Positions 44,770-54,368 of a DNA stretch of 64,000 nucleotides are shown one piece after another. The position numbers and the translations under genes were made by a program. This DNA comes from Granulosicoccus sp. GTDB taxonomy: Bacteria > Pseudomonadota > Gammaproteobacteria > Granulosicoccales > Granulosicoccaceae. The first letter of the stretch is position 1; each line of letters begins with the position of its first letter. The DNA lies in contig JALZUD010000019.1 of NCBI GenBank assembly GCA_023301725.1, positions 1 to 64,000 on the forward strand, written 5' to 3'. The notes below the pieces were generated by a model. The model was not told the origin of the DNA, ran no database searches, and saw only the letters and a list, made by a program, of their open reading frames with translations.

Positions 44770-46760
44770 AAACCGGCGTTTGTTACTATCCAGAACATTG
44801 GCCACGGGTTCGATGGGACGAAGATGCCGCACACATGCAACGCATTGGCTTAAGCCATGTGCGTATTGGCGAATTTGCATGGAGCCGCCTTGAGGATGCC
44901 AACGGTGTGCTCACGTTTGACTGGCTTGCAGAGGCAATAGATGTACTGCACGCACACGACTTAAAGGTTGTTTTGGGCACACCCACTGCAACTCCACCGC
45001 GCTGGATGATTGATAAGTACCCCGACATGCTGGCACTGGATGAACATTTGCAACTACGCGATTTTGGTTCACGCAGACATTATTGCTTTTCACACGATGG
45101 CTATCTGGCCGAATGCAAACGCATAGTGACGCAACTTGCGCAGGCCTTCGGTGAACATCCTGCTATTGTTGCTTGGCAAACTGACAACGAATACGGTTGC
45201 CACGAAACCAGCATCAGCTATTCACCTCATGCACTGGCTGCATTCAGGCAATGGTGTGAGCACAAATACACCACAATAGATGCACTCAATAACGCATGGG
45301 GCAATGTGTTTTGGAGTATGGAGTATGACCACTTCGAGCATATTGGATTACCCGTAGGCACTGTCACAGAGAGCAATCCCGCACACAGGCTCGATTACTG
45401 GCGCTTCTCCACTGATCAAATTTGCCAATTCAATAAAGCACAAGTTGACATCATCCGACAACATGCACCAGGGCGCGATGTGCTGCATAACTTTATGGGC
45501 AACTTTGTAGAGTTTGATCACCACCTAGTATCAAAGGACTTAGATATAGCCACATGGGACAACTACCCTCTAGGCTTTCTTACCCGGGACAACCAGAGCA
45601 TCGATGACCAACAACGATACCTGCGTACCGGACACCCTGATGGATCAGCCTTTCATCATGACCTGTATCGTGGTTGCTGCAATGGGCGCTGGTGGGTCAT
45701 GGAACAGCAGCCAGGGCCAGTAAACTGGGCGCCGTATAATCCATCGCCCCTAGCCGGCATGGTAAGGCTCTGGGGCTGGGAAGCCTTTGCTCACGGCGCG
45801 GAGGTGATGAGCTATTTCCGCTGGCGTCAGGCACCATTTGCGCAAGAACAAACGCACACCGGACTGCTCTTAAGCAACGGCGATGAGGATGTGGCAGCCA
45901 TTGAGGTTGCCCAACTCAACAAGGAACTACAACAGCTATCGCTAAACGACAAAACGCTTAACGTGTCGGCTGATGTAGCTATTGTGTTTAGTTACGAAGG
46001 CATTGCTGTACAGGACATACAAAAACCCGGTGGAGATTCGTTCAGTGCCTTAGGTTTTTGCCAGCAACTCTACAGCGCTTGCAGGCAATGTGGGCTGGAT
46101 ATCGATATCGTGTCGCCCTCAGCTGCATTAGAGAACTACAAGCTGATTTTGATCGCTAACAGCACCATCGATGATGCGACACTTTCGCAAAAACTTGAGC
46201 AGTGCCACGCCTCGAAAACCAATCCGACCATTGTGTTGTTTCCCGGAAGCGCTAGCCGAACCTGTGACTATGCTATCCCTGACAACCTGCCACCAGGACA
46301 CTTACAAACACTGATTGACGTCAGAGTGGTTCGCAGTGAGTCACTCCCACCGGATTACATCGCTCTCGCGAGCGATGAGCTGGGACAAGACTGCGCCTGC
46401 GCTCAGTGGCGAGAACAACTCGTTAGCTCCATCGAACCAAGCATGCGCTTTGCGGATGGTTGGGGATTTCACTATTCGAGCAACAAGGTGCACTATATCA
46501 ATGCCCTACCCGTGAAAAATGACCTGATCGGGCTAATTGGCGACATCGCAGAAGAAGCCTCGCTGCACACGCATCATCTCGGTCCCGATATTCGCACGCG
46601 AAAAATAGGCCGATATCGTCTGGCATTCAACTTTGGACATGAACCGGTTGACTTGTTTGAAGCTTTCGGTCCAGCCTTCAAACTGACGCCCGGCACAGAT
46701 CTACTGATCGGAAATTCACAACTGAACCCAGCTGATGTCGCGCTCTGGCTGTTGGAATGA
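44766..46760 (+). CDS. Beta-galactosidase, GH42
   Basis: A 664-residue GH42 enzyme. The barrel starts CYYPEHWPRVRWDEDA. The acid/base is Glu142 in AWQTDNEYGCH and the nucleophile is Glu313 in WVMEQQPGPVNW. The family's trimerisation and C-terminal domains follow. There is no secretion signal, so it acts on imported beta-galactosides, perhaps short galacto-oligosaccharides from algal or plant polysaccharides. The start at 44766 overlaps the galT stop (ATGA). A 156-base gap with a hairpin separates it from the binding-protein gene. Confidence 0.94.
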   Translation: MKTGVCYYPEHWPRVRWDEDAAHMQRIGLSHVRIGEFAWSRLEDANGVLTFDWLAEAIDVLHAHDLKVVLGTPTATPPRWMIDKYPDMLALDEHLQLRDFGSRRHYCFSHDGYLAECKRIVTQLAQAFGEHPAIVAWQTDNEYGCHETSISYSPHALAAFRQWCEHKYTTIDALNNAWGNVFWSMEYDHFEHIGLPVGTVTESNPAHRLDYWRFSTDQICQFNKAQVDIIRQHAPGRDVLHNFMGNFVEFDHHLVSKDLDIATWDNYPLGFLTRDNQSIDDQQRYLRTGHPDGSAFHHDLYRGCCNGRWWVMEQQPGPVNWAPYNPSPLAGMVRLWGWEAFAHGAEVMSYFRWRQAPFAQEQTHTGLLLSNGDEDVAAIEVAQLNKELQQLSLNDKTLNVSADVAIVFSYEGIAVQDIQKPGGDSFSALGFCQQLYSACRQCGLDIDIVSPSAALENYKLILIANSTIDDATLSQKLEQCHASKTNPTIVLFPGSASRTCDYAIPDNLPPGHLQTLIDVRVVRSESLPPDYIALASDELGQDCACAQWREQLVSSIEPSMRFADGWGFHYSSNKVHYINALPVKNDLIGLIGDIAEEASLHTHHLGPDIRTRKIGRYRLAFNFGHEPVDLFEAFGPAFKLTPGTDLLIGNSQLNPADVALWLLE

Positions 46761-46807
46761 GGGTTTCTAATGGTATTGTGAACACCGACAGTATGTAGTG
46801 TTATCTT

Positions 46808-46835
46808 GGTTGCTGATTCGGGACCACGAGCAACC
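46808..46835 (+). promoter_or_regulatory. Stem-loop before the sugar-binding protein gene
   Basis: GGTTGCT at 46808-46814 and AGCAACC at 46829-46835 form a perfect 7-bp stem with a 14-base loop in the gap between the GH42 gene and the binding protein. Such hairpins often protect the downstream binding-protein mRNA from decay and raise its expression. Confidence 0.4.
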
Positions 46836-46916
46836 GGCAGAGTCGCACCACGAATCTGCCTGAGTCAGTCACAACTATTATCAAATTACTTTTTAGGAGA
46901 GAGAGAGAAAACCACC

Positions 46917-48152
46917 ATGTTTAAGACAATCAAACGAACCGCTGCTGCACTGGCTGTTGCCAGTCTGGTCAGTGCACCAGCTATAGCTGCTGATCTGGTT
47001 ATTAATTTTGATGACCCAAATCCAGGCCCCAAAGAAGGCTTTGAAACAGCTGTAGAGAAATTCAAAGCTGCCAACCCCGACATCAACGTCATCGTCAATA
47101 TCACTGACCGCGAAGCTCACAAAACCGCTATCCGTAACTTCCTGAGTGCTGAGGCGCCAGATGTCACATCATGGTACCCGGGAAATCGTATGGCGCCTTT
47201 CGTTAACGCTGGCCAATTCGAAGACATATCTGATTTGTGGGCAGAGCAAGGCTTTAGCGAGACACTGGCATCGACAGAGTCTGCTATGACTATCGATGGT
47301 AAGCAATGGGGCGTGCCCTACACCTACTACCAATGGGGAATTTACTACCGCTCAGATATTTTCAAAGAGCAAGGTATTGAAGCACCAGCAACGTGGGACG
47401 ATCTACTTGCCGCCTCTGCCAAACTAAAAGCCGCTGAAATTGCACCTTTTACCATCGGCACTAAGTTTCTTTGGACTGCAGCGGGCGTATTTGATTATCT
47501 AAACCTGCGAACAAACGGCTATGAAGTGCATAACGACCTCACCGCTGGCAAAATCAAATATACCGATCCACGCATTGTTGATGTATTCAATAAATGGAAG
47601 GAGCTTGTAGAGCCTGGCTACTTTGTTGAAGATCACGCCACTATGAGCTGGCAGGATGCTTTAGCACCGTTTGTTAACGGTGAAGCTGCCATGTATGTCA
47701 TGGGTAACTTTGCAGTTGATGCGATGCGTGAAGCAGGCCTTACTGACGATCAAATTGACTACATCCCGTTCCCTGAAATCACACCGGGCGTACCACGTGC
47801 TGAAGAAGCGCCAGCTGATGCGTTCTTCATACCAAGCAATGCTAAAAACAAGGAAGATGCGCGCAAATTCCTAGCGTTCGTAGCACAGCCAGATGTTCAA
47901 ACAGAGTGGAACGCCACCATCGGTCAATTGCCTGTTAACAGCGAAGCCACTGTAGGTGATGACAAATTCATACAAGCTGGATTTGAAACTGTCAGCACAG
48001 CACAAGGCCTTGCCCAGTTCTATGATCGTGATGCGCCAGCTGAAATGGCCAAAGCGGGCATGGAAGGTTTTCAGGAATTCATGATTAATCCAGATCGTAT
48101 GGATGCCATTCTTGAGCGACTGGACAAAGTACAAGATCGCGTTTACAAGTAA
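46917..48152 (+). CDS. Sugar ABC transporter substrate-binding protein (family 1)
   Basis: A 411-residue periplasmic binding protein of the MalE/UgpB family. A Sec signal peptide (MFKTIKRTAAALAVASLVSAPAIAA) ends at about residue 25, and the mature protein contains WYPGNRMAPFVNAGQFEDISDLW and VPYTYYQWGIYYR. It should bind an alpha- or beta-galactoside. The start at 46917 is set by an AGGAGAGAGAG ribosome site; an in-frame start at 46806 would add residues before the signal. It is followed by the two permease genes across a repeat-rich gap of 217 bases. Confidence 0.92.
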   Translation: MFKTIKRTAAALAVASLVSAPAIAADLVINFDDPNPGPKEGFETAVEKFKAANPDINVIVNITDREAHKTAIRNFLSAEAPDVTSWYPGNRMAPFVNAGQFEDISDLWAEQGFSETLASTESAMTIDGKQWGVPYTYYQWGIYYRSDIFKEQGIEAPATWDDLLAASAKLKAAEIAPFTIGTKFLWTAAGVFDYLNLRTNGYEVHNDLTAGKIKYTDPRIVDVFNKWKELVEPGYFVEDHATMSWQDALAPFVNGEAAMYVMGNFAVDAMREAGLTDDQIDYIPFPEITPGVPRAEEAPADAFFIPSNAKNKEDARKFLAFVAQPDVQTEWNATIGQLPVNSEATVGDDKFIQAGFETVSTAQGLAQFYDRDAPAEMAKAGMEGFQEFMINPDRMDAILERLDKVQDRVYK

Positions 48153-48202
48153 TTTCTAAACTTGTCTGATTGAAGTCAGTACGAACAGCACTGACTTGCG
48201 CT

Positions 48203-48330
48203 CGTCATCCCCACGAAAGTGGGGATCCATTCTGCGACAGAATCTGGGTTCCCGCCTTTGCGGGAATGACGGGCTCTTCATGGGCATGACGTTTTGCTCG
48301 CGGGAATGACGTGTCCTTTGCGCAAATGAC
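48203..48330. repeat. Dispersed palindromic repeat (GTCATTCCCGC type), copy 2 with decaying tail
   Basis: The element starts at GTCATCCCCAC and contains three hairpins in a row: CCCCAC-GAAA-GTGGGG (48209-48224), ATTCTG-CGA-CAGAAT (48229-48243) and TTCCCGC-CTTT-GCGGGAA (48249-48266), ending GGGAATGACG at 48271. Three further degenerate copies of that right end follow up to 48330. It matches the element at 9614-9698 in ends and style and splits the binding-protein gene from the permease genes. Confidence 0.75.
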
Positions 48331-48369
48331 GCTTGTACCCTTGCCGCCTATCACCGAGGCATTAAGAAC

Positions 48370-49293
48370 ATGTCCACCCATAGCAGCCAAGCTGCAACAT
48401 TGAACAAGCCACCCAGCTGGTTCCACAAAAACCGAATCAAGCTAGCCCCTTGGCTATTCCTCTTGCCGGGCCTCATCTTTTTCTCCCTCTACGTCATTGC
48501 CCCCATATTCCAGTCCATCTGGATTTCGTTTTTTGAGTGGGACGGACTGGGCGCCAAAGAATGGGTAGGTTTCGGCAACTATGTCGAGTTGCTTGATGAC
48601 GATCGTTTTTATACCTCGCTGATAAACAACGTGTGGTGGTTGGTCCTCTATATGCTGGCAGTACCAGCAGGACTTGCCATTGCCTTATTTCTCAACCAGA
48701 CAGTGAGAGGCATACGTCTCTATAAATCATTGTTCTTCTTTCCTTTTGTCATTAGTCAGGTTGTGGTTGGCCTTATATTCACTTGGTTCTACAACCCAAG
48801 CTTTGGCATAGTTGGCATTGTCTGGGACTTCTTTGGCGCTAAGCCCCCTTCCATTCTCGGTGACGAAGATTTAGTGACCTTTGGCATTATCTTTGCCGGG
48901 CTCTGGCCACAAATTGCGTACTGCATGATCCTGTACCTCACAGGGCTAAACAATGTGTCTCCTGACCAAGTAGAGGCTGCCCGACTGGACAACGCACGCG
49001 GCTGGAAAATGCTGTGGTACGTAATTTTGCCACAGCTAAAACCTGCCACTTTTATCGCTGTTGTGGTCACCATTATTGGCGCATTACGTTCTTTTGATCT
49101 CATTGCTATCATGACGCAAGGTGGCCCTTACGGCTCATCCAATGTCTTGGCTTATTTCATGTACGAATCAGCGTTGTCGGAGTACGGCTTTCGCATGGGT
49201 TATGGATCAGCTATTGCCACAGTGCTGTTTCTGATCATGATGGTTTACATCAGTTTTTTCCTCTGGCGCATGTATCAGGATGAGAAAAACTAG
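48370..49293 (+). CDS. Sugar ABC transporter permease (MalF type)
   Basis: A 307-residue inner-membrane permease with six membrane helices. The EAA loop is VEAARLDNARGWKMLWYVILPQLKP, and the N-terminal APWLFLLPGLIFFSLYVIAPIF is typical of the family. With the next permease and the ATPase at 39087-40190 it should form the galactoside importer. It is separated from the permease partner by two bases. Confidence 0.92.
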   Translation: MSTHSSQAATLNKPPSWFHKNRIKLAPWLFLLPGLIFFSLYVIAPIFQSIWISFFEWDGLGAKEWVGFGNYVELLDDDRFYTSLINNVWWLVLYMLAVPAGLAIALFLNQTVRGIRLYKSLFFFPFVISQVVVGLIFTWFYNPSFGIVGIVWDFFGAKPPSILGDEDLVTFGIIFAGLWPQIAYCMILYLTGLNNVSPDQVEAARLDNARGWKMLWYVILPQLKPATFIAVVVTIIGALRSFDLIAIMTQGGPYGSSNVLAYFMYESALSEYGFRMGYGSAIATVLFLIMMVYISFFLWRMYQDEKN

Positions 49294-49295
49294 CC

Positions 49296-50147
49296 ATGTT
49301 CCCTAAACCCATAGAACATTCTTCAGCTGGGGCAAGAACCCGCTATCAACTTATGTTGCCAGTGGCCTTGTTCCTTTGGCTACTGCCGCTACTGGCTATT
49401 TTCATGACCTCAATAAGGTCTGGCGGTGATATCAACGCAGGCAATATGTTTGGCTGGCCTTCAGAATTTCTCTTAATAGAAAACTACACCGCCGTCTTTA
49501 CCCAATCCAAGGCAGGCTTATACCTGTGGAATTCAGTCAAGGTCACCATACCCACCACACTGCTAACGGTAGGCTTGTCCTGCCTTACTGGCTATGCCTT
49601 GGCCATGTACCGATTTAAATGGGCAGTGCCTTTATTCTTTCTGTTTGTGGCTGGCAATTTTGTCCCCTTCCAGATTCTCATGGTGCCCGTACGCAACTTC
49701 TCAGTGAGCACTGGGTTATACAACACGGTTCTAGGCTTGGTGCTATTCCATGCAGCATTTCAGCTAGGCTTTTGTACGCTATTCATGCGTAATTTTATGA
49801 AAGCTCTACCTTTTGAGCTTATTGAATCTGCCCGCATTGAAGGCGTGAACGAATTAAAAATATTCTGGCATTTGGTGTTACCACTCGTTAAGCCGGCTAT
49901 CGCCGCCTTATCGGTGTTGATATTCACCTTTATCTGGAATGACTACTTCTGGGCAACGGTCTTGATTCAGGGAGATCATGCGCTACCTATTACGGCAGGC
50001 GTCAGAGCACTAAATGGTCAGTTTGTCAGTCAGTGGCATCTGGTATCCGCAGCCTCTTTACTAGCCGCCGTACCACCTGTGCTCATGTTCTTCGCCATGC
50101 AAAAACACTTTATTGCGGGGCTTACATTGGGCGCGACCAAAGGGTAG
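49296..50147 (+). CDS. Sugar ABC transporter permease (MalG type)
   Basis: A 283-residue permease with six membrane helices and the EAA motif ELIESARIEGVNELKIFWHLVLPLVKP. It is the last gene of the galactoside operon, starting two bases after the MalF-type gene. The downstream hairpins (50183-50239) probably end the transcript. It is convergent with the YHS protein gene. Confidence 0.92.
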   Translation: MFPKPIEHSSAGARTRYQLMLPVALFLWLLPLLAIFMTSIRSGGDINAGNMFGWPSEFLLIENYTAVFTQSKAGLYLWNSVKVTIPTTLLTVGLSCLTGYALAMYRFKWAVPLFFLFVAGNFVPFQILMVPVRNFSVSTGLYNTVLGLVLFHAAFQLGFCTLFMRNFMKALPFELIESARIEGVNELKIFWHLVLPLVKPAIAALSVLIFTFIWNDYFWATVLIQGDHALPITAGVRALNGQFVSQWHLVSAASLLAAVPPVLMFFAMQKHFIAGLTLGATKG

Positions 50148-50182
50148 CGACCCGTGTAAGGGAGCAGTCTGTAGCGAACTAA

Positions 50183-50239
50183 CCTTGCAAGCCGTAGTTT
50201 ACAAACTACGGTTGCAGTCTACGGTTGTAAGCTGCAAGG
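50183..50239. terminator. Nested inverted repeats between convergent genes
   Basis: A perfect 9-bp hairpin CCGTAGTTT-AC-AAACTACGG (50192-50211) lies within a wider pair, CCTTGCA at 50183-50189 and TGCAAGG at 50233-50239. It sits between the convergent MalG-type permease and YHS genes and could act as a bidirectional transcript end, although no T-run is present on either side. Confidence 0.45.
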
Positions 50240-50243
50240 CGAG

Positions 50244-50720
50244 CTACTTCGACAACTTTGCCCACGCTGCATCAGATTCGACTTTGTAGCTTGCCCAGTT
50301 GCCATCGCCCCAGCGAGCACGCCCTGCAGCAGCATAGAACAGGTACAGAGAGTCTTCATAGATCTCCCAGTGAGTGCCATCTGTGCGCACTAGGCCCTTA
50401 CCAAGACTTAGCGCATTAGCGCAGTGCCCGTTATACGCTGGAGAATAACGCTCTGGGTCGGCTGCGAACAGTTCGCTGGATTCTTTGGATGCGAATCGCC
50501 ACTTGGCACCCTTATAGCTGACAATGTAGCTTTTCTTACCTTCTATCGCTTTTTCCTGTGGCGCTCTTTCTAGATCGTGGTAGGCAACGGTGTCGTGCCC
50601 GCCAATAGCCACACCGCCAAATCGGGATTTAGACACAGGCTCAGCGGCATAGGCCGGGAGTGTGACCAGCATAGCCCCTGAAGCCAGAAGGAAGCGACGA
50701 CGTGCAGTTGAAATAGTCAT
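50244..50720 (-). CDS. Exported YHS domain protein
   Basis: A 158-residue protein with a Tat-like signal (RRRFLLASGAMLVTLPAYAA, cleavage near residue 26) and a YHS domain (DTVAYHDLERAPQEK, WRFASKESSELFAADPERYSPAYNGHCANAL). YHS domains are small metal-associated modules. It may act in the periplasm, possibly in metal handling. The neighbouring molybdopterin oxidoreductase on the same strand is 129 bp away, so a link is possible but not shown. Confidence 0.85.
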   Translation of the reverse strand: MTISTARRRFLLASGAMLVTLPAYAAEPVSKSRFGGVAIGGHDTVAYHDLERAPQEKAIEGKKSYIVSYKGAKWRFASKESSELFAADPERYSPAYNGHCANALSLGKGLVRTDGTHWEIYEDSLYLFYAAAGRARWGDGNWASYKVESDAAWAKLSK

Positions 50721-50849
50721 AACAATTCAGTCCGGAAAATGAACACAAGTGCAATAGTACCTTTCAGACCAACGGGCTGGCAAAAGGTTGCCTACATAAA
50801 CGGTTATCAATTGTACATAAATTGCTCAATTTGATGCTAGACCTGACTC

Positions 50850-52910
50850 TCAGGGCTTGCAATAAGGCTGTACCCATATTGCGGTATCGTGAAAAACAGC
50901 ACCACCATTGGGCTGACCGGGCGAACTACTGATTAGGGCATTAATGCCAATACCGTCGATGAAGTCGGCATTCGGCCAAAGACTCTCAACCACAACCGTG
51001 CCAGGTCGGACTCCATCAAACCTCATCGCTTTAAGCGACACGCGGCCTTGCTCGTTACCCAAAGTGACGGCCTGCCCGTCAGCCAGACCATACGCCTTCA
51101 TATCTTGCGGATGGATAAGCGCTTTCGGCTCTTTTTCCATGCGGCGGCTAGACGCCATTTCTGTAAAACTGGTATTTAAAAATTGTCTGGCAGGTGCTGC
51201 AACAAGTCGCAGTGGATACGCTTCGCTCGTGTTGTCAATCACATCCCAATGATCGGGATAGCTTGGCATGCCTTGCGTGTTAGGCCCCACGCTGCTCCAG
51301 TCAGGTTTGAAATGAAAGCGCTTGTCAGGAGTTCCAAAACCGTGCCTGAAATTGGCAACATCCAGCTGCTCAACCGGCCTGCAATCGTGCCCACCACTGG
51401 CTACTAATGCATCAAAATCAGGCAGGTGCGAAGCCTCTAACATTGAGTCTATTAATTGCCGTTCATCACGTTTAAAGCCTTCATGTTCAAGCCCAAGACG
51501 TTGTGCCAAAGACTGTAGTAGTTGATGATTGCTACGACATTCTCCGGGCGCATCAATGAGCTTGGGACCTACTTGCAAATGCGTATGTCCACCGGCTGTG
51601 TAGATGTCATTGTGCTCAAGAAACATAGTAGCTGGCAATACAATGTCCGCTGTTTGTGCAGTTTCCGTCATGAACTGCTCATGTACAACAGTGAAAAGAT
51701 CGTCGCGCGCCAAGCCTTTTAAAACCTTAAGGGTATCGGGCGCCACGACTGCCGGGTTTGTGTTTTGTACAAGCAGAGCTTCAATTGCTGGACCACCTTG
51801 AAGATCTATTGGGTTGCCAAGTAGCGCTTCACCAATACGTGATTGATCAATGATACGCGTGTTACTGGCAATGTCTAAGCCTTCAATTTGTGTTTTATCT
51901 AATGTATAGATCTCGCTATTTCCGTATAACGCACCGCCACCTTCAAACTGCCATGCACCACTAACTGCAGGCAAACAGCTCACAGCATGCATATTGACAG
52001 CACCATTGCGCGAGCGCGAAAACCCATAGCCGATGCGTATAAAGCTTTTTTTAGTGTTGCCATACAACCTTGCAAACTGCACAATTTGATCAATACTCAG
52101 ACCTGTAATCTGTGCAGCCCACTGTGGAGTACGTTGTTTGAAATGTGCTCGCACATCGCCGTTCATATCGGTTCGACTGGCAAGGTATGTATCATCAGCC
52201 AAGCCCTCTTCTAACATCACGTGCATCACAGCACATGCCAAAGCGCCATCAGTGCCAGGCTTGAGCATCAGATGCAAGTCAGCCTTGTCGGCTGTTTTGG
52301 TTCTGTACGGATCAATAACCACAAGCTTTGCGTTGGTGTTGCGTCGCGCTTGCGATATGTGGTGCATAACATTTACTTGGGTGCTTACCGGATTACCACC
52401 CCAGACAACAACCAGCTCACTCTTGTGCATCAATCGCACATCACTGCCGCTCTTCATGCCCGTGCCCGCTTTAAAACCGGCATCAGAAAGTGCGACACAA
52501 AACGTCGAATGCTGACGTGAGGTTCCATATTCGCGTCTGAACCGTTCCAGTCCGTCGCGTTGTACCAAGCCCATGGTGCCTGCATAATGAAAAGGCCAGA
52601 TAGCTTCCCCACCACTGCGAGACTTAATGCTTGAGAATTTTTCACAGACGGTATCGAGCGCTTCATCCCATGAAATTCGCTCAAAATTTCCAGCCTTGCG
52701 CACCAAAGGGTGCATAAGCCGGTCAGGATGATGCACTCGCTCAGCATAACGAGATACCTTGGCGCAGATCACCCCTTGCGTGTAAGAGTGATCCTTGGCG
52801 CCGTAGACCTTGCCGATGGTTTTTGCGTCTAACACCTCCACATCCAGCGCACAGGTGCTGGGGCAATCGTGCGGACAGACACTGCGACGGCGCTTGCTTA
52901 CAGTAGACAT
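50850..52910 (-). CDS. Molybdopterin-dependent oxidoreductase
   Basis: A 686-residue DMSO-reductase-family enzyme. An N-terminal 4Fe-4S motif (CPHDCPSTC, with a fourth Cys in VICAKV) is followed by molybdopterin-guanine-dinucleotide binding regions (VVWGGNPVSTQVN, IRIGYGFSRSRNG, VLPATMFLEHNDIYTAGGHTHLQ) and a C-terminal cofactor domain. It has no signal peptide and so acts in the cytoplasm. The group is often annotated as formate dehydrogenase-like or 'molybdopterin oxidoreductase'; the substrate is unknown. No maturation or electron-transfer subunit lies beside it. Confidence 0.87.
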   Translation of the reverse strand: MSTVSKRRRSVCPHDCPSTCALDVEVLDAKTIGKVYGAKDHSYTQGVICAKVSRYAERVHHPDRLMHPLVRKAGNFERISWDEALDTVCEKFSSIKSRSGGEAIWPFHYAGTMGLVQRDGLERFRREYGTSRQHSTFCVALSDAGFKAGTGMKSGSDVRLMHKSELVVVWGGNPVSTQVNVMHHISQARRNTNAKLVVIDPYRTKTADKADLHLMLKPGTDGALACAVMHVMLEEGLADDTYLASRTDMNGDVRAHFKQRTPQWAAQITGLSIDQIVQFARLYGNTKKSFIRIGYGFSRSRNGAVNMHAVSCLPAVSGAWQFEGGGALYGNSEIYTLDKTQIEGLDIASNTRIIDQSRIGEALLGNPIDLQGGPAIEALLVQNTNPAVVAPDTLKVLKGLARDDLFTVVHEQFMTETAQTADIVLPATMFLEHNDIYTAGGHTHLQVGPKLIDAPGECRSNHQLLQSLAQRLGLEHEGFKRDERQLIDSMLEASHLPDFDALVASGGHDCRPVEQLDVANFRHGFGTPDKRFHFKPDWSSVGPNTQGMPSYPDHWDVIDNTSEAYPLRLVAAPARQFLNTSFTEMASSRRMEKEPKALIHPQDMKAYGLADGQAVTLGNEQGRVSLKAMRFDGVRPGTVVVESLWPNADFIDGIGINALISSSPGQPNGGAVFHDTAIWVQPYCKP

Positions 52911-53190
52911 TCAGGCAATTTCACTGCGGGGTGTGCCAACAGATTAATCGAAAACGAACTCCAAGGTAATGCCCGAGTAATTTACGCCGCCCCTTTCCTC
53001 CCAAATAGGCGAAACACCGTAGAACGGTGGAAAACGTTGCTTCCAATCTAACTTGGAGTGCAGAAGATTACCGGCATCCACGCCGACCAACGACAAAGCG
53101 CAGTGAGGCTATGAACAGCACAAGGGTTCTACAGGATTTTTTATAACCGTACATTGATCAGCAAACTGCAACAACTATAATTGCACGAGT

Positions 53191-54222
53191 TCAGCTGGTG
53201 TCACCTTCAATCAATTCAACGCCATAGTCATGCTTTGCAGAGTCACTAGATTCAGATGTCTGACCGCTGACAAACTTGGCAGCTTCAGTACCGATTTTGT
53301 AGCGAGGAGTTCGCGTAGTGGTAATCTGCAGAGGTAATGATTCCAGAAAATTCAGGCCATTGAAGCCTGCTAACGCTAATTGTTCCGGCACGCGAATCTG
53401 ATGCGCCAGACAATGCATCAAGCCACCAGCGGCAAGATCATCATTTGCATAGTAGATGACATCGGGTTTGTACCCTCCACGCAGTATCTCCTCCGTGCTT
53501 CGCCGACCCAAAAGCATTGAAGAGGGTTCATCGGATAGTACTTGCGCAACCAATTGTGCACCTTGGCGTTTGATGGTGGACACGAAACTCTTGAAACGTT
53601 TACCTGCGCGCAGATCACCGCCAGGTTGGCTACCGACATAGGCAAATCGCCGATAACCCTTGTCCAGAAGGTGCTGAGCCATTTGCCGCCCTGCTTTGCG
53701 ATGCGAGAAACCAAAACAAGACCCAACAGGTGTTCCATCAATATCCATGATTTCAGCAACCCTGATGGATGTAGCTGCCAGCGTATCGCGAAGAGTTGTC
53801 GTGTGCTCCAGCCCAGATATGATGAGTCCTTGTGGTCGCCACGCAAGCATGTCTAGCACAAGAGCCGATTCAGCTTCCTGAGAGTACTCACTGACACCAA
53901 AAACTGGCTTCACGTTGATCTCGTTTAACGCCGAGGTGACACCAGACAGGACTTCTGAAAAAACGCGATTTTGTAAATTGGGCAATACAACCCCCACCAG
54001 TGAGCTCTCTGATCCCGCAAGTCCTCCTGCGAGTCGGTTGTGCACGTAACCGATGTCTGCCGCTGCTTTATTAACACGAGAGCGCACCACCTCCGATACG
54101 TAGCCAGTGTTTCTCATCACACGCGAAACCGTCATCTGACTGACATCAGCGATACGCGCCACATCTGTCATGGTGGGGTCGCGCACGCCAACCCTTTTGT
54201 TTCCGCCAGAGTGTTTAGTCAT
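53191..54222 (-). CDS. LacI-family transcriptional regulator
   Basis: A 343-residue repressor with a LacI helix-turn-helix and hinge (TMTDVARIADVSQMTVSRVMRN, GYVHNRLAGGLAGSES) and a periplasmic-binding-like effector domain (VGVVLPNLQNRVFSEVLSGV, DVIYYANDDLAAGGLM). It resembles the GntR/gluconate subgroup. It is divergent from the sugar importer operon starting at 54437, and the perfect 16-bp palindrome at 54369-54384 in the gap is its likely operator. Confidence 0.9.
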   Translation of the reverse strand: MTKHSGGNKRVGVRDPTMTDVARIADVSQMTVSRVMRNTGYVSEVVRSRVNKAAADIGYVHNRLAGGLAGSESSLVGVVLPNLQNRVFSEVLSGVTSALNEINVKPVFGVSEYSQEAESALVLDMLAWRPQGLIISGLEHTTTLRDTLAATSIRVAEIMDIDGTPVGSCFGFSHRKAGRQMAQHLLDKGYRRFAYVGSQPGGDLRAGKRFKSFVSTIKRQGAQLVAQVLSDEPSSMLLGRRSTEEILRGGYKPDVIYYANDDLAAGGLMHCLAHQIRVPEQLALAGFNGLNFLESLPLQITTTRTPRYKIGTEAAKFVSGQTSESSDSAKHDYGVELIEGDTS

Positions 54223-54326
54223 GTTTGTACCTGCATACGTTCATTTGCTGAGTATCTCCTGATTCATTGACCACGAACTAACGAAGTAAAGTTAATGACG
54301 TACCTCGGATAGAGCTCGTTAGGTAG

Positions 54327-54354
54327 TTGACAGATGTTTACTCATGCATATATG
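54327..54354 (+). promoter_or_regulatory. Predicted promoter of the ribose-type importer operon
   Basis: TTGACA at 54327-54332 and TATATG at 54349-54354, spaced by 16 bases; the expected start of transcription is near 54361. The operator palindrome begins eight bases later, ideal for repression by LacI-type proteins. Confidence 0.6.
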
Positions 54355-54368
54355 GTAAGTACCATGAT

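Noticed and set aside
48203..48330. CRISPR array
   Set aside because: Repeats are palindromic, unequal and without regular spacers or cas genes; they fit a dispersed REP/MITE element.
53015..53029. Hairpin CACCGT-AGA-ACGGTG as terminator of the LacI-family gene
   Set aside because: It lies over 160 bases past the stop and has only three T residues after it on that strand; support is too weak.
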